Shown here in pieces: positions 1-9,164 of a DNA stretch of 64,000 nucleotides. The position numbers and the translations under genes are program-made. Each line of letters opens with the position of its first letter. Position 1 is the first letter of the stretch. The DNA is taken from NCBI GenBank assembly GCA_003220535.1, contig QHSU01000078.1:1-64000 (forward strand). Reading direction: 5' to 3'. The notes under the pieces were generated by a model. It was not told the origin of the DNA, did not search any database, and saw only the letters and a program-made list of their open reading frames with translations. This DNA is from Candidatus Rokuibacteriota bacterium (lineage in GTDB: Bacteria > Methylomirabilota > Methylomirabilia > Rokubacteriales > CSP1-6).

Positions 1-174
1 CTGATCTTCGGCGGCTACATCTCCGCGTTCTTGACCGGGGCGGACAAGGCCTTCCCCGTCGACGTCATTCGGTTCCGGCGGACTGAGCAGATGAGCAGAC
101 TCCGAACCCTCTACCGCCGTCAGCTGCCCTTCATCGGGGCGACCTGGGCCTTGCACCTCGTCACGACGTTGTAA
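1..174 (+). CDS. C-terminal end of an unrecognised protein (5' partial)
   Basis: Frame 1 is open from the first base to a TAA at 172-174, giving the last 57 residues of a protein that starts outside the window. The visible part begins with a hydrophobic stretch (LIFGGYISAFLTGADKAF) and ends with another short hydrophobic tail after an arginine-rich stretch. I recognise no family. Its position just upstream of a polysaccharide-type locus on the same strand makes a role in envelope or exopolysaccharide synthesis possible, but that is only context. Confidence 0.5.
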   Translation: MIFGGYISAFLTGADKAFPVDVIRFRRTEQMSRLRTLYRRQLPFIGATWALHLVTTL

Positions 175-535
175 GAGGGTCGCAGCGCGCGGCATCCTCG
201 CAGTGTACCGCGGCCGTTCACGTGGCCCGCGTCACGCTGGCCCCGCCCGTCGGACCCTGCGCGGGACGCCTTCCCCGGTCGTCCAGCCAGCGTTGCCGGC
301 ACTGCGACCCGCTCGCGCGGCCACCGTAGGCGCGGTCGGCCAGAGTCTCCGCTCGAGATTTCTGGATGCGGACCCGGTGCCTAGGTATGCGCGTATGCCA
401 CGAGACTACTCGTAAAATATCAATCAGCTCGCGGTTTCAGGGACCGAACGGTCTCAATGGGAGCGATGTGGAATACGCGGGAATTCCTTGACGGGCCGAC
501 GCGCATCGTCTAGGTATGTACCCGACGGTGGGACC
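175..535. other. Intergenic region without a recognisable gene
   Basis: These 361 bases hold no ORF I believe in. A TTGACG at 488-493 could be a -35 element for the gene at 536, with a poor -10 about 17 nt downstream (around 511-520). The nonamer CTAGGTATG occurs twice, near 381 and 510. No tRNA, strong hairpin or insertion-sequence end is visible. Confidence 0.4.
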
Positions 536-2341
536 GTGAAGCACCTGATCCTTCTGATCCTTGCCTCCGGCTTGACCGCGGAGGAACAGCGCCTTCTGAA
601 GATCGCCCACTGGATGGGCGTTCCGACGAAAACCATCTCGATCGACCGAGAATCCGCGCTCGAGTGGCCATTCCCCGCTGGGGCTGGTGGCCCACAATGC
701 TGCGTGGCCATGACCGCGGAGACGCTCACCCTGATGCGCGAAACGTCGCCCCGAGGCCTGGAGAGGCTCGTTCAAGAGGGCGGGGCGCAGTTGCTGGTGT
801 TCGACTGCGGCGCTTCGACGCGCCATGACAGCGCCCTGTCATGGCTCACGAAGGGCGCCGTCGCGGGGGTCAGCGCGCGGGCGCACTCAGACCCTGTGGT
901 CCACCTCCCCGACGGAGGGCGCGAGTTCACTCGCCAGCTCGCCGGCCTGACCTTCTCGACCGGCCAGAGCCGGTCGGTGCGGACGTTCGACCGAGCCGTC
1001 GATGTCGTCTCCGACGGGGCGATCATGCTCGCGGACGGTCGGCCCTTGTTCATGCGACTGCCGGCGGCGGCGTGCGACGTCTTTCTCCTGGCCGGCGCCG
1101 GCGTGCCCGACATCGACGAGCCCCTGTCCAGGGACACGGGCATCGAGGCTTACTACGACCAGCTCATCCCGCTGCTGGCGTTTCTCCGCCACGGCTTCGG
1201 CAAGACGTGCTGGCACAGCCCGGAAAGCACCGCCCGCTTCATCATCGACGACCCCCTGCTCGCCGAACAGTACGGATTCCTCGACTACCGGGCGCTCCTG
1301 AGCTCCATGCACCGCGAAGGCTACGGGACGTCGATCGCGTTCATCCCCTGGAACTACCGCCGCACCTCGAGCCACACCGCGTCGAGTCTCTTCGGACGGC
1401 GACCCGATCTTTCCATCTGCATTCACGGATGCGACCACACCAACAAGGAATTCGAATCCGCCGACCCGGCGCTCCTGGAGTGGAAGGCCGGATTGGCCCT
1501 CGAGAGGATGGAGCGGCACCAGACGCGGACGGGCCTGCCGTTCGAGCGCGTGATGGTGTTTCCCCAGGGGCGGTTCTCCAGCGACGCGATGCGGGCCCTG
1601 CGGGCCGCTGACTATCTCGCGGCGGTCAACTCGACGTGTTTCCCAGCGGACGAAGGCCGCGATCCCCTGACGATCGGCGATTTCCTGCGGCCGGCCATCA
1701 CACGGTTCCACGGGTTTCCCGTCTTCCAGCGGCGGTATCCGCGCCGTCTGGTGGATTCCGCCTTCGACATGTTCCTGGGCAAGCCGGCGCTCCTGGTGGA
1801 GCATCCGCAGTATTTTCGTGACGGATGCCAGGATCTCGAGAAGTTCGTGAGCGGGCTGCGCAAGCTCGAACCGGCCCTGGCGTGGCCCACGCTCTCGTCC
1901 CAACTCATGCGCAGCTGCATCATGCGGCTCGTCGCCCCCGACTCGGTCGAGGTCCAGTTCTTCACGAAGAAATTCCGACTGGAGAACCCCGACGCCGCCC
2001 GACGGCGCTTCCGGCTGGCGAAGTACGAGCCCGACCCCGCGGTCATCCGCGGCGTGCTGGTCGACGGGATCGGAGTGCCGTTCTCGTTCACGAAGGGCTT
2101 CCTGCAGATGGAGCTCGAGGCCGATGGGGCTCAGGCGCGCGACATCGAGATCGTGGACGTGCCGCGGCCGGCGCGCGGCGCTCGACGCTTGGGCGTGGGC
2201 TACAACGTCGGCGTGTTCGTGCGCCGGAGCCTCTCTGAATTCAGGGACAATACCCTGGCCAGGCATCCCCGATTGCTGCAGGCGGCGGCCTCCGTGGCCC
2301 GGGGCCTGCACGTCACGGGAGATCGAAGCCGCCGGGCCTAG
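536..2341 (+). CDS. NodB-like polysaccharide deacetylase-related protein
   Basis: A 601-residue protein with motifs that resemble the NodB/polysaccharide deacetylase fold: a DD pair in FIIDDPLL (about residue 240) and an HxxxH in HGCDHTNKE (about residue 300), the usual metal-binding aspartate and histidines. These enzymes remove acetyl groups from surface polysaccharides. There is no signal peptide. The long N-terminal region (about 1-220) and C-terminal region are unfamiliar. I chose GTG 536 because the earlier in-frame TTG at 488 lies in a possible -35 element and the sequence between looks non-coding. It leads three same-strand genes ending in a nucleotide-sugar epimerase, which supports a surface-carbohydrate role. 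The exact substrate is unknown. Confidence 0.65.
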   Translation: MKHLILLILASGLTAEEQRLLKIAHWMGVPTKTISIDRESALEWPFPAGAGGPQCCVAMTAETLTLMRETSPRGLERLVQEGGAQLLVFDCGASTRHDSALSWLTKGAVAGVSARAHSDPVVHLPDGGREFTRQLAGLTFSTGQSRSVRTFDRAVDVVSDGAIMLADGRPLFMRLPAAACDVFLLAGAGVPDIDEPLSRDTGIEAYYDQLIPLLAFLRHGFGKTCWHSPESTARFIIDDPLLAEQYGFLDYRALLSSMHREGYGTSIAFIPWNYRRTSSHTASSLFGRRPDLSICIHGCDHTNKEFESADPALLEWKAGLALERMERHQTRTGLPFERVMVFPQGRFSSDAMRALRAADYLAAVNSTCFPADEGRDPLTIGDFLRPAITRFHGFPVFQRRYPRRLVDSAFDMFLGKPALLVEHPQYFRDGCQDLEKFVSGLRKLEPALAWPTLSSQLMRSCIMRLVAPDSVEVQFFTKKFRLENPDAARRRFRLAKYEPDPAVIRGVLVDGIGVPFSFTKGFLQMELEADGAQARDIEIVDVPRPARGARRLGVGYNVGVFVRRSLSEFRDNTLARHPRLLQAAASVARGLHVTGDRSRRA

Positions 2342-2366
2342 CCTCGAACGGTGCGCGGCCCCGCGT

Positions 2367-2951
2367 ATGCGAGCGAACAAGGCGCTCTTCCTGGACCGGG
2401 ACGGCGTGATCAACATCGAGCACGGGTATGTGCATCGTCACGAGGATTTCCACTTCCAGAAGGGCATCTTCGAGCTGTGTCGGGCGGCGCGGACCCTCGG
2501 GTATCTCCTGGTGGTGGTCACGAACCAGGCCGGAATCGGCCGGGGCTACTACACCGAACGCCAGTTCCTCGAATTGACGGAGTGGATGATCCGCGAGTTC
2601 GCCGACCAGGCGATTCCCATTGCCCGTGTCTACTACTGCCCGTATCACCCGATCCACGGGGTCGGCGCCTACAAGCACGATTCGCCCGATCGCAAGCCGA
2701 AGCCCGGGATGCTCTTGCGGGCTCGCGCGGACTTCAGCCTGGATCTGACGTCGAGCGCCCTCGTCGGCGACAAGCTGTCGGACATCCAGGCCGCCGAGGC
2801 GGCCGGGGTCGGGACGAGGATCTTGCTCCGCTCGGCGGCGGAGCTCGACCCCCCGGCCAGTCCGTGTCACGTCGCGGACTCGCTCGACGACATCCGAGAC
2901 AGATTCTTTTCGCGAGGCGCGCTGAGCGATCATCGCGGTGGAGATCGATGA
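2367..2951 (+). CDS. HAD-IIIA phosphatase, GmhB-like
   Basis: A 194-residue HAD phosphatase of the D-glycero-D-manno-heptose 1,7-bisphosphate phosphatase (GmhB) / histidinol-phosphatase group. The N-terminus carries the nucleophile motif FLDRDGVI; VTNQAGIGRG is motif II, RKPKPGM supplies the lysine, and ALVGDKLSDIQAA is motif IV. GmhB normally binds zinc through C-x-H and C-x-C; here CPYHP keeps the first pair, but the second pair is replaced by SPD just before RKPKPG, so the zinc loop looks incomplete. It follows the NodB-like gene by 25 nt and precedes the epimerase by 4 nt, which suggests an operon for heptose or other nucleotide-sugar supply to surface glycans. Confidence 0.85.
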   Translation: MRANKALFLDRDGVINIEHGYVHRHEDFHFQKGIFELCRAARTLGYLLVVVTNQAGIGRGYYTERQFLELTEWMIREFADQAIPIARVYYCPYHPIHGVGAYKHDSPDRKPKPGMLLRARADFSLDLTSSALVGDKLSDIQAAEAAGVGTRILLRSAAELDPPASPCHVADSLDDIRDRFFSRGALSDHRGGDR

Positions 2952-2955
2952 GGCT

Positions 2956-3831
2956 ATGAGCACGCGCATGCTGATCACCGGAGCCGCCGGCTTCATCGGC
3001 CGATACGTCGCGGAGGAAGCTCTGCGCAGAGGCTATCGCGTGACGGGGACCGATCGACGCCCTTCCTCGCCCGGCGGCATCGACTTCGTCGTAGCCGACA
3101 TTCGCGACAAGGCTCGGATGACGCAGATCATGAAGGACCAGGACTGCGTCGTCCATCTGGCCGCGATCACGTCGAACGTGGAATTCATCAAGAATCCCGT
3201 CGAGTGCTACGAGATCAACGCCAACGGGTTCCTGAACGTCATCGACGCGGCCGCTCGAAGCGGGTGTCGGCGGTTCGTGTACGCATCGAGCGCGGCGGTC
3301 TATCTGGGCGGCTTTTCGGAAGACACGGTGATCGACCTCCGGAAGCAGGGCAATCACTACGCGAAGACGAAGCTCATGAACGAGATGGTGGCCAAATCGT
3401 ACGAGCGCATCCACACGATGCGGGCGACGGGTCTGCGGTTCTTCAACGTGTACGGAACTGGCGAGAATGCCAAAGGAGACTATGCGAGCATCGTGACCAT
3501 CTTCCTCAAGGCCCGGAAGAATCGTGAGCCGCTGGTCGTCTACGGTGACGGCAAGCAGGCGCGCGACCTGATCCATGTGCGGGATGCCGCCCGCGTCACG
3601 GTCGATCTTCTGGAGAAGGGTGCGGAAGACGTCTACAACGTGGGAACGGGGGCCTCGACCGCCTACACGGCGATCGCCGAGATGATCGACCGGCACAACA
3701 TCAAATATGTCCCCAACCCGCTCCCCGACTACCAGTACTACACCCGAGCGGACGCCGCCCGCCTGAGACGGGCGCTGGGTGACTACGAATTCGTCGATCT
3801 GGAGAAGGGCATCACGACGCTCGAGGTGTGA
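2956..3831 (+). CDS. NAD-dependent epimerase/dehydratase (extended SDR)
   Basis: A 291-residue extended short-chain dehydrogenase. It starts with the Rossmann signature TGAAGFIG and has the catalytic YAKTK (YxxxK) in the middle; VYASSAAVY supplies the Ser/Thr. Such enzymes modify the sugar ring of nucleotide sugars (for example UDP-glucose 4-epimerase). ATG 2956 was chosen over an in-frame GTG at 2938 that would overlap the previous gene. It is the last gene of the three-gene plus-strand unit and is followed by a strong hairpin. The substrate cannot be told from the sequence. Confidence 0.88.
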   Translation: MSTRMLITGAAGFIGRYVAEEALRRGYRVTGTDRRPSSPGGIDFVVADIRDKARMTQIMKDQDCVVHLAAITSNVEFIKNPVECYEINANGFLNVIDAAARSGCRRFVYASSAAVYLGGFSEDTVIDLRKQGNHYAKTKLMNEMVAKSYERIHTMRATGLRFFNVYGTGENAKGDYASIVTIFLKARKNREPLVVYGDGKQARDLIHVRDAARVTVDLLEKGAEDVYNVGTGASTAYTAIAEMIDRHNIKYVPNPLPDYQYYTRADAARLRRALGDYEFVDLEKGITTLEV

Positions 3832-3861
3832 GCACCTGCCCGTCCGTCGACAGGGTCTTCA

Positions 3862-3895
3862 AACGGGCCGCGGCGCGCAAGCGCCGCGGCCCGTT
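3862..3895. terminator. Perfect 15-bp hairpin between convergent genes
   Basis: Bases 3862-3876 and 3881-3895 are perfect reverse complements, closed by the stable tetraloop GCAA. The hairpin lies between the end of the epimerase gene (3831) and the end of the convergent secreted-protein gene (3912). There is no clear T-tract on either strand, so it may work as a bidirectional transcription block or an mRNA 3'-end stabiliser. Confidence 0.7.
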
Positions 3896-3911
3896 GGCGT
3901 CTCGGCGAGGC

Positions 3912-5462
3912 TCACGGAAGGGCCTGGACGGCGGCGCGGAGCTCGTTCAGGTGGGCGGCCTTGATGATGGACACCCCTGCCACGCTGGACGGATCCGTGT
4001 ACGTCGGGAGAGCCCGGCCCGCCGCCTGGTAGGCCTGGTTCAGAGCCGTTCGGAGCTCGGTCAGGTGGACCGCTCTGACCCGGGTGCTTCCGATCGTGAG
4101 CGTGGGATCCGTCCAGGCGAACGGGGAGAGGCTGCGGGAGGCTCGAGCGCTGTTGATCGCCGCCCGGAGCTCCGTGATGTGGACAGATCTGATTGTCGTG
4201 CTCTGGGCCCCCAGCGGCATGTCGGTGAACGCTGGGGGTGAGTACGCCACGGTCAGCGTCGCCGTTCTCGTGTTGCCGGCCGCGTCCCGAGCCGTGACGG
4301 TCAGCACGTTCGACCCGGACTGGAGCACGATTCCGCTGGCGCTCCAGCTGGTCGTGCCGGTGGCGGTGCCGCTGCCACCGCGGTTGCTCGACCACGTCAC
4401 CTGGGTCACCCCCATGTTGTCGGACGCGGTGCCGCCGATTGTCAGCGGGGTCGCGCTCGTGCTGTAGGTCGCGCTGGACGTGGGGGACGTGATCGCCACG
4501 CTGGGCGCCGTGGTGTCCGTGAACGTGACGGTGATCGAGGCGGTGCGGGTGTTGCCGGCCGCGTCCCGGGCCGTGACGGTCAGCACGTTCGAGCCGGGTT
4601 GCAGCACGATCCCGCTGGCCGTCCAGTTCGTCGTGCCCGTCGCGGTGCCGCTGCCACCGCGGTTGTTCGACCACGTCACCTGGGTGACCCCGATGTTGTC
4701 GGACGCGGTGCCGCCGATTGTCAGCGGGGTCGCGCTCGCGCTGAAAGTCCCGGCGGACGCGGGGGACGTGATGGCGACCGTCGGCGCCACCGTATCCGTC
4801 CCGGTGCCGGTCCCGGTCACGAGGCGCGTGAGGGTGTCTCCGTCGGCGCTGAAGCTGACGCTCACGCTCGCCGTCGCCGCTGTGGTCGGCGTGAAGCGCA
4901 CCGTGACCGCTTGTGTCGACCCCGCACCACCAAGGCTGAAGGAGGCTCCTGACACGATGCTGAAGGGCGCCGAGGTGGACACCGTTCCGGAAACGACTCC
5001 CCCACGTGCGTTCTGCACCGTGAAAGTCTGGTCCGCGAAGCTCCCGAGGTTCACGTTCCCGAAACCGACGTTGCCGGACGGGGTCACGGAGAAGTCGGTC
5101 TGGGCGACACCATTTCCAGTGAGCGAACAGGCACTCTCATTGCCGCCCAGGTCCACGGCGCTCACGGAGACGAAATATTGGGTCCCGCTGGTCAACCGCG
5201 TGAGCCTGAAGCTCACGGTTGTTCCGGACGCGGGGCTCGATGTCGGCGATGCGACCTGAAAGAAAGCGGGCCCGGGACAGGGTGCGGTCGCAGGGCCGTA
5301 ATACAGGCGATAGGACCCCAGATCGGTCAGGGCGCTCCCGTCAGTGTTCTGCGTCGGAGCAGTCCAGGACGCGCCGAGAACTCCAGCGCAGACCGGGCCA
5401 GCGGCAAAAATGAGAACAGCCAGTAGGATGCCGGCCAGAAGCCGCCTGCGCGAAGAAGTCAC
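3912..5462 (-). CDS. Secreted multi-domain Ig-like / fibronectin-like protein
   Basis: A 516-residue exported protein. Residues 1-26 form a signal peptide (arginine-rich start, then a hydrophobic core ending near PVCA). About 28-118 looks like a fibronectin type III domain, 122-225 like a choice-of-anchor-D/ASH-type beta domain (VGFGNVNLGSFADQTFTV), and 226-412 are two nearly identical Ig-like repeats of about 92 residues. The C-terminus has three copies of a helical motif, HITELRAAI / HLTELRTAL / HLNELRAAV. No catalytic motif is visible, so it is probably an adhesin or matrix protein. GTG 5462 has a good ribosome site (AAGGGAG, 5-nt spacer). A sigma-54-type promoter lies about 45 nt upstream, linking it to the activator at 6918. 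Confidence 0.8.
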   Translation of the reverse strand: MTSSRRRLLAGILLAVLIFAAGPVCAGVLGASWTAPTQNTDGSALTDLGSYRLYYGPATAPCPGPAFFQVASPTSSPASGTTVSFRLTRLTSGTQYFVSVSAVDLGGNESACSLTGNGVAQTDFSVTPSGNVGFGNVNLGSFADQTFTVQNARGGVVSGTVSTSAPFSIVSGASFSLGGAGSTQAVTVRFTPTTAATASVSVSFSADGDTLTRLVTGTGTGTDTVAPTVAITSPASAGTFSASATPLTIGGTASDNIGVTQVTWSNNRGGSGTATGTTNWTASGIVLQPGSNVLTVTARDAAGNTRTASITVTFTDTTAPSVAITSPTSSATYSTSATPLTIGGTASDNMGVTQVTWSSNRGGSGTATGTTSWSASGIVLQSGSNVLTVTARDAAGNTRTATLTVAYSPPAFTDMPLGAQSTTIRSVHITELRAAINSARASRSLSPFAWTDPTLTIGSTRVRAVHLTELRTALNQAYQAAGRALPTYTDPSSVAGVSIIKAAHLNELRAAVQALP

Positions 5463-5505
5463 GAGGGCTCCCTTCTAAGTCTGGTCTCACTCTGACCAGG
5501 TAGGG

Positions 5506-5521
5506 AGCAACAGGTGTGCCA
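5506..5521 (-). promoter_or_regulatory. Sigma-54 (-24/-12) promoter of the secreted-protein gene
   Basis: On the minus strand these bases read TGGCACACCTGTTGCT, matching every conserved position of the sigma-54 consensus TGGCAC-N5-TTGCW. The predicted start of transcription is near 5495, giving a leader of about 33 nt that contains the AAGGGAG ribosome site of the gene starting at 5462. Confidence 0.8.
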
Positions 5522-5795
5522 CAAGGAAAGCCGTTTTATTTCAATAAGTTGACTTCGAAAATCTAGTGGCACTCGGGCACTGAACGGCACCCGACTGACG
5601 ATGCTCACCTGACTGGCGAATTGGGGAATTTACAGGACGGCTAGCCGACCAGCATCGATACGCACCGCAAGCTCCGATGTGTTGTCACACTCTTCATAGT
5701 CTGTGCAACGGTTTTCACGGTTCCGGAGCTGGAGGATCTACGCCGAGGGTCGTAAAGCCGTAATTTCCGGAACTCTTGCGAGGTTCCCGTGTTGG

Positions 5796-5811
5796 TGGCG
5801 TAGGGCTTGCT
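5796..5811 (+). promoter_or_regulatory. Probable sigma-54 promoter of the GGDEF-like gene
   Basis: The sequence TGGCGTAGGGCTTGCT keeps the invariant GG and GC dinucleotides at the right spacing and a full TTGCT -12 box, with two mismatches in the -24 box (GT instead of AC). Transcription would start near 5822, just upstream of the ATG codons at 5834 and 5849. Confidence 0.5.
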
Positions 5812-5833
5812 ATTAGAGCGTGCCTCCCCGCAC

Positions 5834-6310
5834 ATGCAAGACCTCATCATGAGCGAATCGCTTGGCTTCGGGCCGCTCTCCGTCGGTGGCGGGTGGCTTG
5901 TCGACGAACTGCTGTTCAGGCTCCTCGTCGATTTCGAGATACAGAAGGCCCAGCGCTTGCGGTACAGCGTCTCGGTCGTGTGCTTCGCCGTCGAGCCGGC
6001 CTCAGCGAGAAACGGTGAGGCGTCCCCGCCATCCGTCGCCGAAAGCGTCACGCGGTACCTCCGGGGAACGGACGCCGTCGCGTCATGGTCTCAGGGCTGC
6101 CTCGCCCTCCTGCTCATCGACGCCGAGACGACGCACCTGCCCTCGATCCTCAATCGGCTGACGACGCGCCTGGAAACGGCCGGCTGGAGCGCGGGGGGCT
6201 CGTGCTACCCGAGGACGGCGACTCGATCTGACGACATGCTCCGTCAGGCGGTGGACCTGATGGGCCGGGCGAAAGAAGAGGGCGGGAACCGGCTTTACGT
6301 CGCGTCCTGA
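5834..6310 (+). CDS. Degenerate GGDEF-like domain protein
   Basis: A protein of about 158 residues with the layout of a GGDEF (diguanylate cyclase) domain: an N-terminal helix EIQKAQRLRYSVSVVCF, the RGTDAVASW strand leading to the active-site turn, and the typical end SAGGSCYP ... AVDLMGRAKEEGGNR. The GGDEF signature itself is replaced by SQGCLALLL, so cyclase activity is unlikely; it may bind c-di-GMP or a protein partner. The start is uncertain (ATG 5834 or 5849; neither has a clear Shine-Dalgarno). Its 3' end overlaps the convergent response-regulator gene by 16 nt. Confidence 0.6.
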   Translation: MQDLIMSESLGFGPLSVGGGWLVDELLFRLLVDFEIQKAQRLRYSVSVVCFAVEPASARNGEASPPSVAESVTRYLRGTDAVASWSQGCLALLLIDAETTHLPSILNRLTTRLETAGWSAGGSCYPRTATRSDDMLRQAVDLMGRAKEEGGNRLYVAS

Positions 6311-6672
6311 AGCGGGTCGCGACCACCGATTCGAGCGAGCGCTTCGCTGAAGTGCCGCAAGACCTCGGGCTTCTCGATGATCTCGGTGACGCCGAGGCGC
6401 CGGACTTCAGCGATTTCGCCTGGCGTCGCCAGGCCCGTCATGATGATGACCGGGAGCGTAGGATCGGTCGACCTGATCTGCCGCAGGACGGCGACGCCGT
6501 TGAGCCTGGGTAACCGAACGTCCAGCACGACCGCGTCCGGGCGCTCACGCGTCAGATAGGCAAGGCCGTCCTCGCCCGAATATCTGATGGTCGTCTCGTG
6601 GCCGTCGGAGCCGAAGGCCTCCGAGAGCACCTGCGCCACCTGTTCGTCGTCCTCGATCAAGAGGAGCTTCAT
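6295..6672 (-). CDS. Receiver-only response regulator
   Basis: A 125-residue CheY-type receiver domain without output domain. LLLIEDDEQ gives the acidic pocket, VVLDVRLPRLNG the phospho-acceptor aspartate, IIMTGLA the Thr switch and EIIEKPE the conserved lysine. ATG 6672 is supported by a strong ribosome site (GGAGGAGGGAGCT directly upstream), so the in-frame codons further up are not needed. It is divergent from the sigma-54 activator at 6918, which itself lacks a receiver domain, so the two could form a signalling pair; no histidine kinase is in view. Confidence 0.9.
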   Translation of the reverse strand: MKLLLIEDDEQVAQVLSEAFGSDGHETTIRYSGEDGLAYLTRERPDAVVLDVRLPRLNGVAVLRQIRSTDPTLPVIIMTGLATPGEIAEVRRLGVTEIIEKPEVLRHFSEALARIGGRDPLQDAT

Positions 6673-6730
6673 AGCTCCCTCCTCCCCTGATCTGACCGCC
6701 ATCCTATCACTGTGAGAAGGGAGAAAATCA

Positions 6731-6823
6731 GTGTAGGAACTCGGGAAAATTCGGTGCAGGAAGAGGGTAAGGTCCCTCTAGGAAGTAGCAAAAATTCGGC
6801 GCAGGAAGTGCAAAAATTTTCGA
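6731..6823 (+). repeat. Four ~23-bp direct repeats upstream of the sigma-54 activator
   Basis: The core (T/C)AGGAA occurs at 6734, 6757, 6779 and 6802, spaced 23, 22 and 23 bp. Three copies are followed by an A-rich segment and ATTCG or TTTTCG (for example TAGGAAGTAGCAAAAATTCG). A weaker fifth copy may start near 6713. The array lies between the divergent response-regulator (6672) and activator (6918) genes. The near two-helical-turn spacing would place bound proteins on one face of the DNA, so this looks like an operator array. Confidence 0.6.
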
Positions 6824-6917
6824 CGTGACAGGGTTGGTGTGTAGTGGCATACTCATGTTTCCTGTTGGAACGAAAGGTTCGAGGTTTCCGGAAGCATTCG
6901 GGTCAGGAGGGTTTGCC

Positions 6918-7949
<1,032 letters not shown>

Positions 7950-8038
7950 ACCTCCGATTCCCAGCAGTGGCCGGGTGACGTCCCCTCCTGACCAGGGGCT
8001 GTGATCACCCTCCAGCCGACAACGCCGGATCGCCGTTG

Positions 8039-9146
8039 ATGCCGGGCATCGTCATCAAGACGCTGACCAAGCGCTACGGCGAGGTCGCTGCGGTCGAAGG
8101 GCTCTCGCTCGACGTCAAGCCGGGCGAGCTGGTCTCGCTTCTCGGACCCTCGGGCTGCGGCAAGACGACGACGCTGCGGTTGGTCGCGGGCTTCTTGCAG
8201 CCGGAGGCCGGGGAGATCTGGGTGGGCGAGCGGTGTCTGTCCTCGCCGACCAGCGTCGTGCCGCCGGAGCGGCGTCGGATGGCGATGATCTTCCAGAGCT
8301 ATGTCCTCTGGCCGCACATGACGGTGGCGCAGAATGTCGCCTACGGCCTCCGGTTCAAGGCGGGCGTGTCCAGGGTCGACCGAGATCGCCGAGCGGCGGA
8401 CATGCTGCGGACCGTCCAGCTGGCCGGCTTCGAGTCGCGCTATCCGGGAGAGCTGTCGGGCGGCCAGCAGCAGCGCGTCGCCGTGGCGCGAGCCCTCGTC
8501 GTCGAGCCCGAAATTCTCCTGCTCGACGAGCCTCTCAGCAATCTCGATGCAAACCTACGCGAAGAAATGCGATTCGAGATTCGACGTCTCTCACGAATCT
8601 TTCGGCATCACGACCTTCTACGTGACCCACGACCAGGCGGAGGCGATGGTCATCTCCGATCGCGTCGCGGTCCTGCACCGTGGACGGATCGTGCAGGCCG
8701 GGACGGCGGAGGATCTCTTTCGGCGCCCGCGGACCCGGTTCGTGGCCGAGTTCATCGGCAGGACGAACTTGATCGACGCCGTGACGGCTGAGCCGGGTGT
8801 CGCCACGCGAGACGGCCTCCGACTCCGCCTCGCGACGGAGGGCATCGCATCGGGCACTCCGGTCGTCGTCTCCATCCGCCCCCATGAGATCGAGCTGGGC
8901 GCCGTCGGGCGCAGCGGCGTGCCTGGGGCGAACGTCCTGGCGGGCACCGTGCAGCGCACGAGCTATCTGGGAGATGGGGTCGACTACCAGGTTCTCGTGA
9001 GCGCGAGCAACGTGGTCCTGCGCGTGACGGCGCCGCCGACCGTGCGCTTCTCCCCCGGCGACGCCGTGACGCTGGCGGTGGCGCCCGAGGCGTGCGTTCC
9101 CCTGGCCGACCCCGGCGAAGCAAATCGGCCAGGCCCTCCAGGGTAG
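8039..9146 (+). pseudogene. ABC transporter ATPase with TOBE domain, broken by one frameshift
   Basis: The first frame encodes an importer ATPase of the FbpC/PotA group: Walker A GPSGCGKTTT, signature LSGGQQQRVAVARAL and Walker B EILLLDEPLSNLD. Near 8588-8594 the reading frame is lost. A single extra T in CTCTCAC would explain it, because the neighbouring frame continues exactly as expected with HESFGITTFYVTHDQAEAM (H-loop) and a C-terminal TOBE domain up to 9146. Joined, the protein would be about 369 residues and otherwise intact. No permease or binding-protein gene is adjacent. It is either a young pseudogene or a sequencing/assembly error; the conservation on both sides of one inserted base favours the latter or a very recent event. 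Confidence 0.8.
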
Positions 9147-9164
9147 GACTTACGGAGTAAAGTA

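Larger units (their letters stand above)
5463..5833. other. Divergent intergenic region with two promoter candidates
   Basis: This 371-bp gap separates the divergently transcribed secreted-protein and GGDEF-like genes. It contains a sigma-54-type promoter facing each gene (5506-5521 minus, 5796-5811 plus). The A+T content around 5540-5575 is higher than in the surroundings. I see no further gene. Confidence 0.5.

Noticed and set aside
175..487. Small ORFs before the NodB-like gene
   Set aside because: They are Arg/Pro-rich, have no ribosome site and resemble antisense noise of GC-rich DNA.
6850..6866. TGGCATACTCATGTTT as a sigma-54 promoter for the activator gene
   Set aside because: The -12 box reads TGTT instead of TTGC, so the essential GC is missing.
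8585..8595. Programmed frameshift in the ABC ATPase
   Set aside because: No slippery heptamer, stimulating hairpin or upstream Shine-Dalgarno is evident; a sequencing error or mutation is simpler.
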